Below are positions 9,801 through 17,846 of a stretch of 64,000 nucleotides of DNA, in pieces; the first letter of the stretch is position 1, and every line of letters begins with the position of its first letter. A model generated the notes under the pieces. That model saw nothing but the letters and a program-made list of their open reading frames with translations, was not told the origin of the DNA and did no database searches. Position numbers and translations under genes: made by a program. Origin of the DNA: Streptomyces sp. NBC_01235 (GTDB lineage Bacteria; Actinomycetota; Actinomycetes; Streptomycetales; Streptomycetaceae); NCBI RefSeq assembly GCF_035989285.1, contig NZ_CP108513.1, positions 2,790,001 to 2,854,000 on the forward strand. The letters are read 5' to 3'.

Positions 9801-11333
9801 GGCGACGGCGTCCTTCACGTCGAACTCGGCGTCGGCGGCGGCGCAGCCGTCGGCGCCGTAGGCGAAGCTGAGCGTCTTGAGGCGGTCGATCCAGAAGTCG
9901 GAGTTGTTCTGACTGTTCCACGTGGTGGAGGACGAGATGCCCTTCGTCCGCCAGAGCTGGACCTCGCGATTCTGGCAGGAGGCCGCGTGCGTCTCCCGGA
10001 CGACGAACTCCGCGGACAGGATGGTCCGGCCGGCGAACTTCGTGGTCGGGATCTGGTAGAAGAGCCGCTTCACGTCGTAGGGGGCGCAGTAGTCCCAGCC
10101 GCAGTAGCCGAGGCCCGCGTCGGGGTCGCCGTTGAACTTCCACTGCGGGGAGCTCGCCCAGTACCGGGACACCATGGTCCAGGAGGTGGCCTTGGGCGAG
10201 TACCACTGCGGGTCGATGTAGACGGGGTAGACGGTGTCGGAGCCTGTCAGCAGCGCCTTGTCGGGGGTGAGGACGAGGGAGTCCCCGCCGGCCGAGACGT
10301 CGACGCCGACGGGCTCGACCCGACCGGATTCGGCGGCGGTCGGCTCGTCCTCGGAGCCGGTGGCCGCGGCGGTGGCGGACTCGGCGGACTCGTCCGTGGC
10401 GGCGGCCGCGGTCCGGGCGGCGGAGTGAGCGACGGCCGGCGTCACGGAGCGCGCCGTCTCTGCCCGCCTCGTCGTCCGCGCGCTCGCGGGGTCGGCGGAT
10501 CCGGTGGCCGGTGTGCCCTCGGCGACCGGGCTGGAGTCCCACATCACCGGGGTGGGCGCCTCGAAGACGACGCCGCCCGCTCCCTTGTCGACGGCCTTGA
10601 GGCCGCCGCTGGGCGTCTCGGAGACGGCCATGCCGTCGGCGCTCAGCTTCAGCCGCAGCTCGGCGAGTGCGCTGCCGTGCGCGGCCTCGGCCGACTTGAC
10701 CACGAGGAGCTGGGTGAAGCCGTCGGGCCGCGCCCCGAGGCGCAGGTCCACGTCCGGCAGGATGTCGGGGTAGACGGCCGTGTCGCCGTCCAGCCGCGGT
10801 GCGGGCACGGCGGCGGGCCAGGAGAGTTCGAGCGTGCGGCCCGCCCGCTCCAGGCGCACCAGCGGGTGGCCCGTGCCGCCGCCGGAGAACTCCAGCCCGA
10901 CGGTGGCCGCCCTGGGCGCGACCATGCCGCCGTCGGCCTTGGCCAGCGCGGTGTCGATCGACTGCCAGGTGCCGTTGATCCGGGTCCGCACCGGGCGCAG
11001 GTACTCCCGCGCCTCCAGGTCGCCTTCGGGGGTGGCGTACACATCGCTGCTCTCACCGCGCAGGGAGGCGACCTCGACGCTCTTGCCGGATCGTTTCGCT
11101 GCCGCGAAGGCCTCCTCCTCGGAGGCCGCGGAAGCGCCTGCGCCGCCGCTTGCCGTGCCGCTCTCCGAGGCAGCCGAGGCCGAGGCGGTCTTCGCGGCCG
11201 GCGCGCCGGCCTGCGGACGCGCGACCGCCGTGGGGAGCGCTCCCATCTGCAACAGCCCGGCCACCAGGGTGACCCCTAGGCCGAGCACCGCCCCACGGCC
11301 GGCTCTCGGGTGTTTTCTGCCACCGCTCGACAT
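6858..11333 (-). CDS. Exported DNRLRE-like and three-LamG-domain protein
   Basis: This 1491-residue protein begins with a signal peptide (basic start, then hydrophobic LGLGVTLVAGLLQMG, cleavage near AVA). An Ala/Ser-rich linker follows, then a DNRLRE-like beta region at about 420-550, an Fn3/Ig-like segment, and three concanavalin-type LamG domains. Each LamG starts with a hydrophobic-W-x-hydrophobic-D/E pattern and holds a LSFDGADDYA-like signature (about 790, 1000 and 1215; the third reads LTLDGVDDYAATA). LamG folds bind sugars or proteins; the ligand is unknown. The gene sits directly upstream of the RHS-Hint gene on the same strand, a pairing I have seen often in Streptomyces, so it may be an accessory surface or adhesion protein. 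Start ATG 11333 has GGGAG upstream. Confidence 0.85.
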   Translation of the reverse strand: MSSGGRKHPRAGRGAVLGLGVTLVAGLLQMGALPTAVARPQAGAPAAKTASASAASESGTASGGAGASAASEEEAFAAAKRSGKSVEVASLRGESSDVYATPEGDLEAREYLRPVRTRINGTWQSIDTALAKADGGMVAPRAATVGLEFSGGGTGHPLVRLERAGRTLELSWPAAVPAPRLDGDTAVYPDILPDVDLRLGARPDGFTQLLVVKSAEAAHGSALAELRLKLSADGMAVSETPSGGLKAVDKGAGGVVFEAPTPVMWDSSPVAEGTPATGSADPASARTTRRAETARSVTPAVAHSAARTAAAATDESAESATAAATGSEDEPTAAESGRVEPVGVDVSAGGDSLVLTPDKALLTGSDTVYPVYIDPQWYSPKATSWTMVSRYWASSPQWKFNGDPDAGLGYCGWDYCAPYDVKRLFYQIPTTKFAGRTILSAEFVVRETHAASCQNREVQLWRTKGISSSTTWNSQNNSDFWIDRLKTLSFAYGADGCAAADAEFDVKDAVATAAAKKWSTITLGMRASDEGDRYTWKRFSDDAYLRVRYNRAPTKITLSQLTMSPGGPCVASDKMVRIRSAATIRANDVKDPDGDAVSVQFQASWDAGDGAGWKAHWTSARTTSKKSGSDFSLPLPSTIPKNKHVDWHVRSYDGAQWSAWSYTGAHGCHFMYDTSVPVGPTISSAQYGASDPEDPDDPWWDGVGRYGTFSVDTTSTDVTKYWFGVNAAPSSANVLTTSGGGVKTITFMPTRPGVNFITAQAFDAAGNGSEPTTYTFRVRSGQPERLAWQMDENAGASAAAGAGGDWPATLHGPTPGGPGVSGAGLSFDGADDYAATDSPVLNTGKSFSVSLWAKLPGTDPGHPGVALSQPGQNHSGFEIYYSSSLGGWVFLRHADDASSGGTASRAVQPACATGDTACTTARLGEWTNLVGVFDNPNHQIKLYVAGKLVGSAAFTTPWDARGGTVLGAARHYGSLADFFPGSLDEVQLFDYQLTDAQVTKLAAKQPVDTGRPAKLVWPLDETDTAATAVTGRGQATDAVLKGGATAGTTGVNGRALSFDGVDDYATTGRPVLDTYQSFAVSAWVRLPKDKEARSMIAVSQLGSVRRSFELYHSSALGGWVFTRPEADTSDAALVRATQTVCAANTNCAAGRFGEWNQVVGVYDADAGKLLLYVNGVLQASTAYTARWSSEGPLTIGTGLTTAGAVSSPLKGDTDDVRLYDRAVSGDEVRQLFKQRPLVGARWKFESAAGSPQVTPDDSATGAGMTLYNGAATGSGWVDGGLTLDGVDDYAATATGVPTVDTSASFTVSGFVQAAAQPTGNVTLLSAPGTTKSAFAVRYVPGSGDADPGRWRIETADADSSSATATQVENGQFYSVQDWTHLAVVYDGFARDLRLYVNGELQDVACADTDEDGEPDVALCTDIDSSGENVVTFRAAQNLQLGRAKTGTSTWGEYFPGTVSDLWTFQGALSDAQISRLAVGMPGVATVVPGDD

Positions 11334-11420
11334 CCGTTCACACTCCCCCGCTTTGGCATGATCAGCTCATAGCGCGGGCCAACGTACGGTCGGATCATGG
11401 CGAGACGGTGAAGGGTTGCC

Positions 11421-11441
11421 CCCGGAATGGTTAACTCCGGG
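11421..11441 (-). terminator. Short hairpin after the TetR gene
   Basis: CCCGGA (11421-11426) and TCCGGG (11436-11441) are perfect complements around a 9-base loop, 12-32 bases past the TetR stop on the minus strand. The stem is short, so termination is plausible but weakly supported. Confidence 0.4.
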
Positions 11442-11452
11442 TAAGGCGATCG

Positions 11453-12046
11453 TCAGGGGCGCAGGGCCCGCAGCAGCAGGTCGGCCAGGTGGTCGGCGAC
11501 CTCCTGGGGGCTCATCGGACCGTCCGGCCGGTACCAGGTCGACAGGTGGTGCACGGACCCGAAGTGGTAGTCCACGACCAGGTCGGCGGGGGTCGCCGTG
11601 GAGAAGACACCGGCCTGCTGGCCCTCCTCGACGAGCGCGCGGAAGCGTTCGTGGTAGCGCCGGCGCTCCGCGCGCACCTGCTTGTTCTTCTCGGGGCTCA
11701 GGTGGTGCATCGAGCGGAAGAAGATCATCGCGTCGTCGAGGTTCTCGATCGTCGTGACGACGACGTCCGCCGCCGCGCCCCGCAGCCGCTTCTCGATCGG
11801 CTCGTCGGCGCCCGCGAAGGCGTCGAGCCGCTCCTGCTGGACCCGCAGCACGCGCGCGTACACCTCGTGCAGCAGGTCGTCCTTGGAGCCGAAGTAGTGG
11901 TACAGCGCCCCCTTGGTGACGCCGGCCGCCTCGACGATCTCCTGCACCGAGGTGCGGTCGTAGCCCCGCTCGGCGAAGAGCCGGGTGGCGGCGGCAAGGA
12001 GCCGTTGCGGAACAGGAGCCTCTACGCCGTCCGTCGTCCTGGGCAC
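11453..12046 (-). CDS. TetR/AcrR family transcriptional regulator
   Basis: 197 residues with a typical N-terminal TetR helix-turn-helix: RLLAAATRLFAERGYDRTSV, then VTKGALYHYFGSKDDLL as the recognition region. The C-terminal domain (YHFGSVHHLSTWYRPDGPMS) is of the kind seen in CoA-ester-responsive regulators. GTG 12046 was chosen because AGGTGG sits 7 bases upstream; ATG 12073 would add nine residues without a ribosome site. It is the last gene of an SDR, ligase-remnant and TetR operon. The palindrome at 13298-13313 before the SDR is its probable operator, giving autoregulation; this is inference. Confidence 0.88.
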   Translation of the reverse strand: MPRTTDGVEAPVPQRLLAAATRLFAERGYDRTSVQEIVEAAGVTKGALYHYFGSKDDLLHEVYARVLRVQQERLDAFAGADEPIEKRLRGAAADVVVTTIENLDDAMIFFRSMHHLSPEKNKQVRAERRRYHERFRALVEEGQQAGVFSTATPADLVVDYHFGSVHHLSTWYRPDGPMSPQEVADHLADLLLRALRP

Positions 12047-12072
12047 TGCCGCCACCTGCCTTCCTCGATGCA

Positions 12073-12495
12073 TCACTGACTTCGCGCTACTGACCCGTCC
12101 CGCGCGCGGGAACGCAGTTCCCGACGGAGGATCTTGCCACTCGCCGTCCTGGGCAGGTCGGGCAGGATCTCCACCTGGCGCGGACACTCGTAGGCCGCCA
12201 GTCTGTCCTTGCAGTAGGCCGCGAGCGTATCGGCATTCGCGCCGGCGTCGGGACGCAGGCCGCTGTACGCCTTGACGGTCTCGCCGCGATACCCGTCCAG
12301 CGCCCCGACGACGGCCGCCTCGCGCACCGCCGGACGGGTGTACAGCACGTCCTCGACCTCGCGCGGCCACACCTTGAAGCCGGACCTGCGGAAGGCGTGC
12401 ACGAGGGAGTCGGCCCGCTCGATCGGGGCGCGCTCGGCGTCGTCGAGGAGGGCCGGCCAGGGCTTGTCGGCGCAACGGGAGGCGGGCGCGGTCAC
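12073..12495 (-). pseudogene. Acyl-CoA ligase with the middle deleted in frame
   Basis: The frame codes for 140 residues. The first ~36 (CADKPWPALLDDAERAPIE, then DSLVHAFR) look like the normal N-terminus of a FadD-type ligase. The last ~100 (FKVWPREVEDVLYTRPAVRE, the Y-R-G-E-T-VKAY stretch and LPRTASGKILRREL) are the C-terminal lid domain with the catalytic Lys of the TASGK motif. The roughly 400 residues between them, holding the ATP/AMP motifs and substrate pocket, are absent, with the junction near residue 36-37. GTG 12495 overlaps the SDR stop as GTGA, so coupling to the operon is intact. The product cannot adenylate fatty acids. The identification is firm; the in-frame deletion is inferred from family knowledge. 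Confidence 0.75.
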
Positions 12496-13256
12496 TCGGC
12501 GGCTTCCCACTTCCGCTGGAGGTGGTTCATGTTCGTCAGCCAGCGGTCGGGGTCGCCGGCGCGCACCTGGTAGTACCCGCCGACCTCGGGGTGCGGCAGG
12601 ATCAGGAAACGGTCCTCCGCGATCCCCTTGAACAGGGCGTCCGCGACGGCCTCCGGCTCGATCGCGGTCGGTTTGAGCACCAGGTCGCCCGCGCTGCCCG
12701 TGGCGTCCAGCATGTCGGTGCGCACGCCCTGGGGACAGATCGCGTGGACGTCGATCCCCCGGTGGCGGTAGGTCAGCGACAGCCACTCGGCGAACGCGTA
12801 GGCGCCGTGCTTGGTGACGCTGTACGGGGCGGCGCCGATCATGGTGAGCAGCCCGGCCGCGGAGACGGTGGAGACGAACCGGCCGTGGCCGCGCTCCAGC
12901 CAGTCCGGCAGCAGGGCGTGAGCCGCGCGGACATGCGCCATGACGTTGACGTCCCAGGCCAGCGCCCAGACTGCCTCGTCGGCCGCCTCCGAGCCGCCCG
13001 AGGCGACCCCGGCGTTGGCGCAGTACACGTCGACGGCGCCGCCGAGCGCCTCCCGGGCCTGCTCGACGATCGCGGAGGCGTCGCCGGGGACCGCGATGCC
13101 ACCGATCTCGGCGGCCACCGCCTCGGCCCGCCCGGCGTCCAGGTCGTTGACGACGACCCGGGCCCCCTCGGCGGCGAAGCGGCGGGCCAGCGCGGCCCCG
13201 ATCCCGCCCCCCGCTCCGGTTACGACGACCCCGGCATCCTGCACGGCTTCCACCAT
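12492..13256 (-). CDS. Short-chain dehydrogenase/reductase (SDR)
   Basis: 254 residues. The Rossmann motif VVVTGAGGGIGAALARRFA is at the N-terminus, followed by VVVNDLD for the cofactor ribose and the CANAGVA segment. The catalytic Ser is in STVSAAG and the YSVTKHG Tyr-x-x-x-Lys pair follows. It probably oxidises or reduces an acyl or alcohol substrate with NAD(P)H in the cytoplasm; its exact substrate cannot be read. Start ATG 13256 has AAGGAGA seven to ten bases upstream. It is first in an operon with the ligase remnant (GTGA overlap) and TetR, which points to lipid-CoA metabolism. Confidence 0.9.
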   Translation of the reverse strand: MVEAVQDAGVVVTGAGGGIGAALARRFAAEGARVVVNDLDAGRAEAVAAEIGGIAVPGDASAIVEQAREALGGAVDVYCANAGVASGGSEAADEAVWALAWDVNVMAHVRAAHALLPDWLERGHGRFVSTVSAAGLLTMIGAAPYSVTKHGAYAFAEWLSLTYRHRGIDVHAICPQGVRTDMLDATGSAGDLVLKPTAIEPEAVADALFKGIAEDRFLILPHPEVGGYYQVRAGDPDRWLTNMNHLQRKWEAAE

Positions 13257-13297
13257 CGGTCTCCTTCGACGCGAAGCGAATCGACTCGAGCGCCAGA

Positions 13298-13313
13298 CTA
13301 ACCGGTCGGTATG
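13298..13313 (-). promoter_or_regulatory. TetR-type operator before the SDR operon
   Basis: On the minus strand the site reads CATACCGACCGGTTAG, an imperfect palindrome 42-57 bases before the SDR start. Near-identical sites lie at 27834-27849 and 37366-37381, also in front of minus-strand genes. The ACCGACCGGT core is typical of TetR regulators of acyl-CoA genes. The divergent hydrolase gene starts at 13469, so both directions could be affected. Confidence 0.55.
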
Positions 13314-13468
13314 TATCGGAGAAGAGCCGACCACCGGGCTTGTGCGTTCCGGCGGACACGAGGGGATCGTCTTTTGTACGGATCAGCCGTGACGTATGGC
13401 CAATTGCGCCTGTTGGCAGGACGATGCGCGCACCTGGCGCACCGCTTCGGGGGACGAGGGGGCCTGTC

Positions 13469-14806
13469 ATGTCGGATCCTGCGATGAGCGTGACTCCTTA
13501 CTGGGAGCTGACCTTCGACGCCGACGGGGACGTCGACAGCGGCCGGCGGGACCGGCTGCCGGCCGAGGTGAAGCGGAGCGGCGTCCGTGACCTGATCGTC
13601 TTCTCGCACGGCTGGAACAGCGACCGCTCCGGCGCGACCCGCCTCTACGGCCGCTTCTTCGCCCCGATCCCCGCGCTCGCCCCGGCCGCGAGGATCGGGT
13701 ACGTGGGCGTGGTGTGGCCGTCGATGCGGTTCTCGGACGAGCCGATCCCCGACTTCCCGCGGTCCGTGGCGGCCGACCCGGCGCGCTGCCCGGCGCTGGA
13801 CGAGGACACCCGGCACGCCCTCCTGGAGATGTTCCCGGGCCGGGCCACGGTGGTCGACCAGATCGCGCGGATGCTGGAGCAGCGGCCGCCCGAGGAGGCC
13901 GAACTGGAGGAGTTCGGGCGGCTGGTGCGGCTGCTGGTGGACGTGGTGCCGCCGGGACCGCAGGCGCTGTTCGCGGCGGACACCCTGGCGGAGGGGGTGC
14001 CGCAGGACGAGCCGGAGATGTTCACCGGGTCGACGGCGGCGGCCTGCGAGGAGTTCGCGCGGGCCCTGGCCCGACTCGATTCCGCCCCGGAGACCGAGGG
14101 GTTCGCGCTGCCCAACCCGTGGGACGGGGCGCACGAGCTGCTGCGGCAGGCGACGTACTACGCGATGAAGCGGCGCGCGGGCACGGTCGGCGAGCGGGGA
14201 CTCGGGCCGTTCGTCGGCCGGTTGGCGGCGGTGGCGCCCGGCGTCCGGGTGCATCTGGTGGGACACAGCTTCGGCGGGCGGCTGGTGTCGTTCGCGCTGC
14301 GCGGGCTGCCGGAGGGGGTGCGCACGGTCAAGTCCGTGACGCTGCTCCAAGGGGCCTTCTCGCACTACGCGTTCGCGGCGCGGCTGCCGCACGACCCGCG
14401 CGCGGGCGGCGTGCTTCAGGGACAGCACAAGCGTGTCGACGGCCCCCTGGTGTGCTGTTACTCCTCCTTCGACGCGGCGCTGGGCACGATGTACCCGCTG
14501 GCCTCGCGGATGGCGGGCGACGCACAGGGGGCGGTCGGGGAGGGGCCCGGTGTCGCCGGGTTCGGTGTCGGGGGGATGCTGGGCGCCAAGTGGGGTGCGA
14601 TGGGGCACGACGGGGTGCAGGCGGTGCCGGGTACGCGCGCGTGCACACTCGCCGAGGCGCTGGCCGCTCCCCTGCCGACGTCGGGATGCGTCAACGTCGA
14701 CGCGGCGGCCGTGGTCCGGCGCGGCGGGGCGCCGGCCGGGGCGCACAGTGACATCGTGCACCCCGAACTGGCGCGGGTGGTGCTGGCGGCGGGCCGCATC
14801 CGCTGA
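13469..14806 (+). CDS. Alpha/beta-hydrolase-fold protein of unknown substrate
   Basis: 445 residues with no signal peptide. An early LIVFSHGWNSD segment resembles the oxyanion-hole strand of alpha/beta hydrolases, and VHLVGHSFGGRLVSF holds the nucleophile elbow (G-H-S-F-G, Ser267). A long insertion separates these parts. Asp and His of a possible triad may be near CYSSFDAAL and the C-terminal SDIVHPE. Start ATG 13469 follows GAGGGGG. It is divergent from the SDR operon and convergent with the penicillin-acylase gene. Similar Streptomyces proteins have been mislabelled as protein kinases; no kinase motif is visible. The substrate is unknown. Confidence 0.8.
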   Translation: MSDPAMSVTPYWELTFDADGDVDSGRRDRLPAEVKRSGVRDLIVFSHGWNSDRSGATRLYGRFFAPIPALAPAARIGYVGVVWPSMRFSDEPIPDFPRSVAADPARCPALDEDTRHALLEMFPGRATVVDQIARMLEQRPPEEAELEEFGRLVRLLVDVVPPGPQALFAADTLAEGVPQDEPEMFTGSTAAACEEFARALARLDSAPETEGFALPNPWDGAHELLRQATYYAMKRRAGTVGERGLGPFVGRLAAVAPGVRVHLVGHSFGGRLVSFALRGLPEGVRTVKSVTLLQGAFSHYAFAARLPHDPRAGGVLQGQHKRVDGPLVCCYSSFDAALGTMYPLASRMAGDAQGAVGEGPGVAGFGVGGMLGAKWGAMGHDGVQAVPGTRACTLAEALAAPLPTSGCVNVDAAAVVRRGGAPAGAHSDIVHPELARVVLAAGRIR

Positions 14807-14838
14807 CCCGCCGCCGCTTTCTCAGGGGACCACCGGGC

Positions 14839-17625
14839 TCACCGGTGTGAGGTGAACTCCACCACCTGCTGGAAGGTGGGCCGGTTCTGCCAGCTGATGT
14901 TGCCGTGCTTGATGCCGCCCAGGGTGCGCTGGACGATCGAGTCGGCGCACCACTGGTTGCCCGCCGCGCACAGGTCGTCGCCTGGGTAGACCTGGGCCGC
15001 GGTCTTGCCGGCCGCCGTCTTCAGGGTGCTGATCAGGATGTCCCGGCAGCCGCTGAGGGCCCCGTCGCCGCAGTACTTCTGCGTCAGCCCGCCCTGCACC
15101 GACTCACCGAGCACCGCCCGGATGTCCTTGTCGACATAGCTCCACCAGCCGTACTGGAAGGAGCTTCCGGCGTGCGCCCCGGTCGGGCCGTGGGCGGCCG
15201 ACGGGGACTCGTCGACGGGCAGGTTGGCGGTGAACGCCGTGTACAGGCCGGTGCCGAGACCGGGTTCGAACTCGGCCTTGACCAGCAGTGGCCACCAGGC
15301 GTCCAGGATGCGGATCGCGTCGGCGTCGGCGTACGTCTTCGAACCTGCCGTTGTCTCCGTGCGCCTGCCGCCCGCCGTCAGCCAGGTCTGCAGCTTGGTC
15401 ACCGCGGCCGCGGCCGTGGTGTCGGTGACCGTGGAGCTGTTGATCACCTTCAGCAGGTCGGGCAGGACGTCCTCGGCGCGCAGGTCCGCGAGCGCGGCCT
15501 CCGCCATCGCCTTCGTCAGGGACGCGCGCGTGACGCCGCCGGCCGCGACCAGCTTCTTCACCCGGTCCTCCAGCAGGTTGCCGCGGTGCACGGACCCGTC
15601 GCCCCAGGAAGCGGTCGCGTAGTCCTTGGCCTGCTTGTTGTTCCAGGAGACGTAGTAGTCCTGGTCGATGGAGTTGGGGTGCGCCGAGGCGGGCGTGTAC
15701 TCGGCCGTGTTGGTGGCCGGCACCCAGTTCTTCCACTCGTAGGCCGCCTGCGCCCACACCGGGAACTCGGCGTCGACGCCGCTCGCGCGCACCGGGTTGT
15801 TGCCGCTGTTGTAGTAGGCGGTGTGGGTGGAGTCGGCGTAGAACCAGTTGAAGGTGTAGTTGATGTGCTGCACCGCGCTCTGGAAGGTCTGCGGGCTCTT
15901 GACGTAGTCCGGGTCGTTCAGCATCTGGAAGCCGATGATCGAGTCGGCCTCGTGCATGTACGACGAGCGCAGGGTGGTGTAGGCGACCTTCTTGCCGCCC
16001 ACGGTCGCCCGGGACTCCACGGGTCCGTACTTGGTGCGGTAGACGCGCATCGTGTACGAGCCGGCCGCGGTGTCGTCGGCGGTGGTCGGCTTCCAGGCGT
16101 TCTTCTGCTCGATGACGTCCATGGCCGTGCAGGTGCCGTGGTACAGGTAGTGGTAGTCGTCCTGGCACAGTTCGACCGCGTAGGTGTCGATGATGTCCTG
16201 GCCGGAGGTCGTGGCGCTCCACGCGTAGTCCTGACCGCGGCCGAGTTCGACGTACATGCTCAGCCCCGCGAACGAGGCGCCGCGGGCACTGATGCCGGGT
16301 CCCTGGATCTCCTGCAGCATGAGCAGCTGCGGGGCGAAGTAGCCGGTCTGCGGCCCGAAGACGGCGATCGGGTGACCGCTCGCCGTGGACTTCCCGCTCA
16401 CCACGAGGGCGTTGGACATGCCCCGCCTGGCCGAGCTGAGGGCGGTCGCGGTCGCCGTGGCGGAGGCGGCGGTGGCGCTCGCGGCGGCACCGGTGCCCGT
16501 GGCGTCGTAGATCAGCGGCTCGGCGCTCACCGAGCCGGCGTCGGGCAGCGCCTCGCCCTGCGGGCTCGCGGGCTTGGCGGCGTACGGGAAGCTCTCGCCG
16601 TTGTGGACGGTGAGGACGGCCTCGGGATCGTTGCGCTCGCGGAAGGCCTCCCAGACCTGGGTGCCCTGTTCCACGCCGTACTTCTCCTGCGCGGCGAGCA
16701 GCGAGATCGCGTTGTTGACCTCGCCGCCGCCCCCGGAGCCGAAGAGCGCGCCGATGACCGAGCCCAGCGCCACCAGGTCGGTGATCTTGAAGTGATCTAT
16801 GGTGCCCGCGTTGGTGATTGAGTCCTTGTGGCCGGTCAGGACGTATTCACCGGGGAAGTAGCGGCCGCTGTCGGAGGCGTCGATGTAGGCGTTGACGCCC
16901 GCCAGGTAGGCGTTGGCGTCGGCGAGAGCCTGCTGGCCGCGGGCGCCGTTGGTGGCGATGGCGTTGTCGATCTGGGCCTGGAGGTCTGCCTCGGTGTACG
17001 GAGCGTTGCGCCAGAACTGCTGTTCCAGACCCTGGTTGGAGGGGTCCCCGCCCGCGAAGGCGGTGAGCTGTCCCCGGCCGACGTGCCGGAAGACGTCCAT
17101 GAGCCACAGCCGGTCCTGGGCCGCCGCATACCCGGCGCCGAACTCGGTGCCGTATCTGGTGGTACCGGTGATGTGCGGTACGCCCGTCTTCTTGTCACGG
17201 ACGATCGCCACGTCGGTACGGCCCGCGGGGCTCAGAGTGGAGGCGACTTGATCGGAAGCGACACCGAACGACGCGTCGTTGAAGAACGTGTTGATCGTGG
17301 CGTTGGTGAGCGTCGAGTAGCCCTTGGCCAGGTTGGCGTAGGGGCCGAGCTGGTCCTCGGCGTGGTCGGGCTGGGTGCCGAAGGCCTGGTTGAGGAGGAC
17401 CTGCGCGAGGGTGGCGTTGCCGTTCTCGCCGGGCGGCAGGATGTCGGAACACTGGCCGCCGCAGTAGTCGTTCGCGGCCGTGGCCTCGGCGGCAACCGCC
17501 GCTTGGGAAAGAGGCGACAAAAGTCCGGCGATCAGCGCGCATACGGATGCGGTCTTCAGGAACCCGGGGAATCTGCCGGGAGTTCTCAGTCTGTCGAGAG
17601 TTGTGCGGGGGGTGCGCCGTGGCAT
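14839..17625 (-). CDS. Exported penicillin acylase / acyl-homoserine-lactone acylase family protein
   Basis: 928 residues, an Ntn-hydrolase precursor. The signal peptide spans about 1-46 (VCALIAGLLSPLSQAAVAAEA). The alpha chain shows VPHITGTTRYGTEFGAGYAAAQDRLWLMD. The spacer and autoprocessing site lie before Ser404 (RRGM-S-NALVVSGK), whose free amine would be the nucleophile, and GHPIAVFGPQTGYF follows in the beta chain. Members cleave amides in beta-lactams, acyl-homoserine lactones or lipopeptides; which applies is unknown. At 928 residues it is longer than typical AHL acylases of about 800. GGAGC precedes ATG 17625. It could act in quorum quenching or lipopeptide self-protection, by inference. 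Confidence 0.9.
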   Translation of the reverse strand: MPRRTPRTTLDRLRTPGRFPGFLKTASVCALIAGLLSPLSQAAVAAEATAANDYCGGQCSDILPPGENGNATLAQVLLNQAFGTQPDHAEDQLGPYANLAKGYSTLTNATINTFFNDASFGVASDQVASTLSPAGRTDVAIVRDKKTGVPHITGTTRYGTEFGAGYAAAQDRLWLMDVFRHVGRGQLTAFAGGDPSNQGLEQQFWRNAPYTEADLQAQIDNAIATNGARGQQALADANAYLAGVNAYIDASDSGRYFPGEYVLTGHKDSITNAGTIDHFKITDLVALGSVIGALFGSGGGGEVNNAISLLAAQEKYGVEQGTQVWEAFRERNDPEAVLTVHNGESFPYAAKPASPQGEALPDAGSVSAEPLIYDATGTGAAASATAASATATATALSSARRGMSNALVVSGKSTASGHPIAVFGPQTGYFAPQLLMLQEIQGPGISARGASFAGLSMYVELGRGQDYAWSATTSGQDIIDTYAVELCQDDYHYLYHGTCTAMDVIEQKNAWKPTTADDTAAGSYTMRVYRTKYGPVESRATVGGKKVAYTTLRSSYMHEADSIIGFQMLNDPDYVKSPQTFQSAVQHINYTFNWFYADSTHTAYYNSGNNPVRASGVDAEFPVWAQAAYEWKNWVPATNTAEYTPASAHPNSIDQDYYVSWNNKQAKDYATASWGDGSVHRGNLLEDRVKKLVAAGGVTRASLTKAMAEAALADLRAEDVLPDLLKVINSSTVTDTTAAAAVTKLQTWLTAGGRRTETTAGSKTYADADAIRILDAWWPLLVKAEFEPGLGTGLYTAFTANLPVDESPSAAHGPTGAHAGSSFQYGWWSYVDKDIRAVLGESVQGGLTQKYCGDGALSGCRDILISTLKTAAGKTAAQVYPGDDLCAAGNQWCADSIVQRTLGGIKHGNISWQNRPTFQQVVEFTSHR

Positions 17626-17846
17626 CGGCTGCTCCTAGCGACGGGGGTCGGCGGAAGGTTACCGCCGGTATCCCCGGGATTGAAGATGAACATGCGTCAC
17701 TTTTCAGAGTCGCCTCAGCAGCGTTACGGAGGTCGTCGAAATCGGATGGAGCCGAATCGCGTGTCGATACGTCTATTCGACGACGTCCGTACGACGACGC
17801 CGAAGTGACCGAAGTACAGGTGCAGATGTGACGGAGGTGCAAGGCG

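Noticed and set aside
11453..12475. A 340-residue form of the TetR protein
   Set aside because: The first 143 residues read the ligase remnant out of frame; TetR homology and a ribosome site support GTG 12046.
12073..13470. A 465-residue form of the ligase remnant
   Set aside because: Its N-terminal two thirds read the SDR gene out of frame; the GTG at 12495 overlapping the SDR stop is the natural start.
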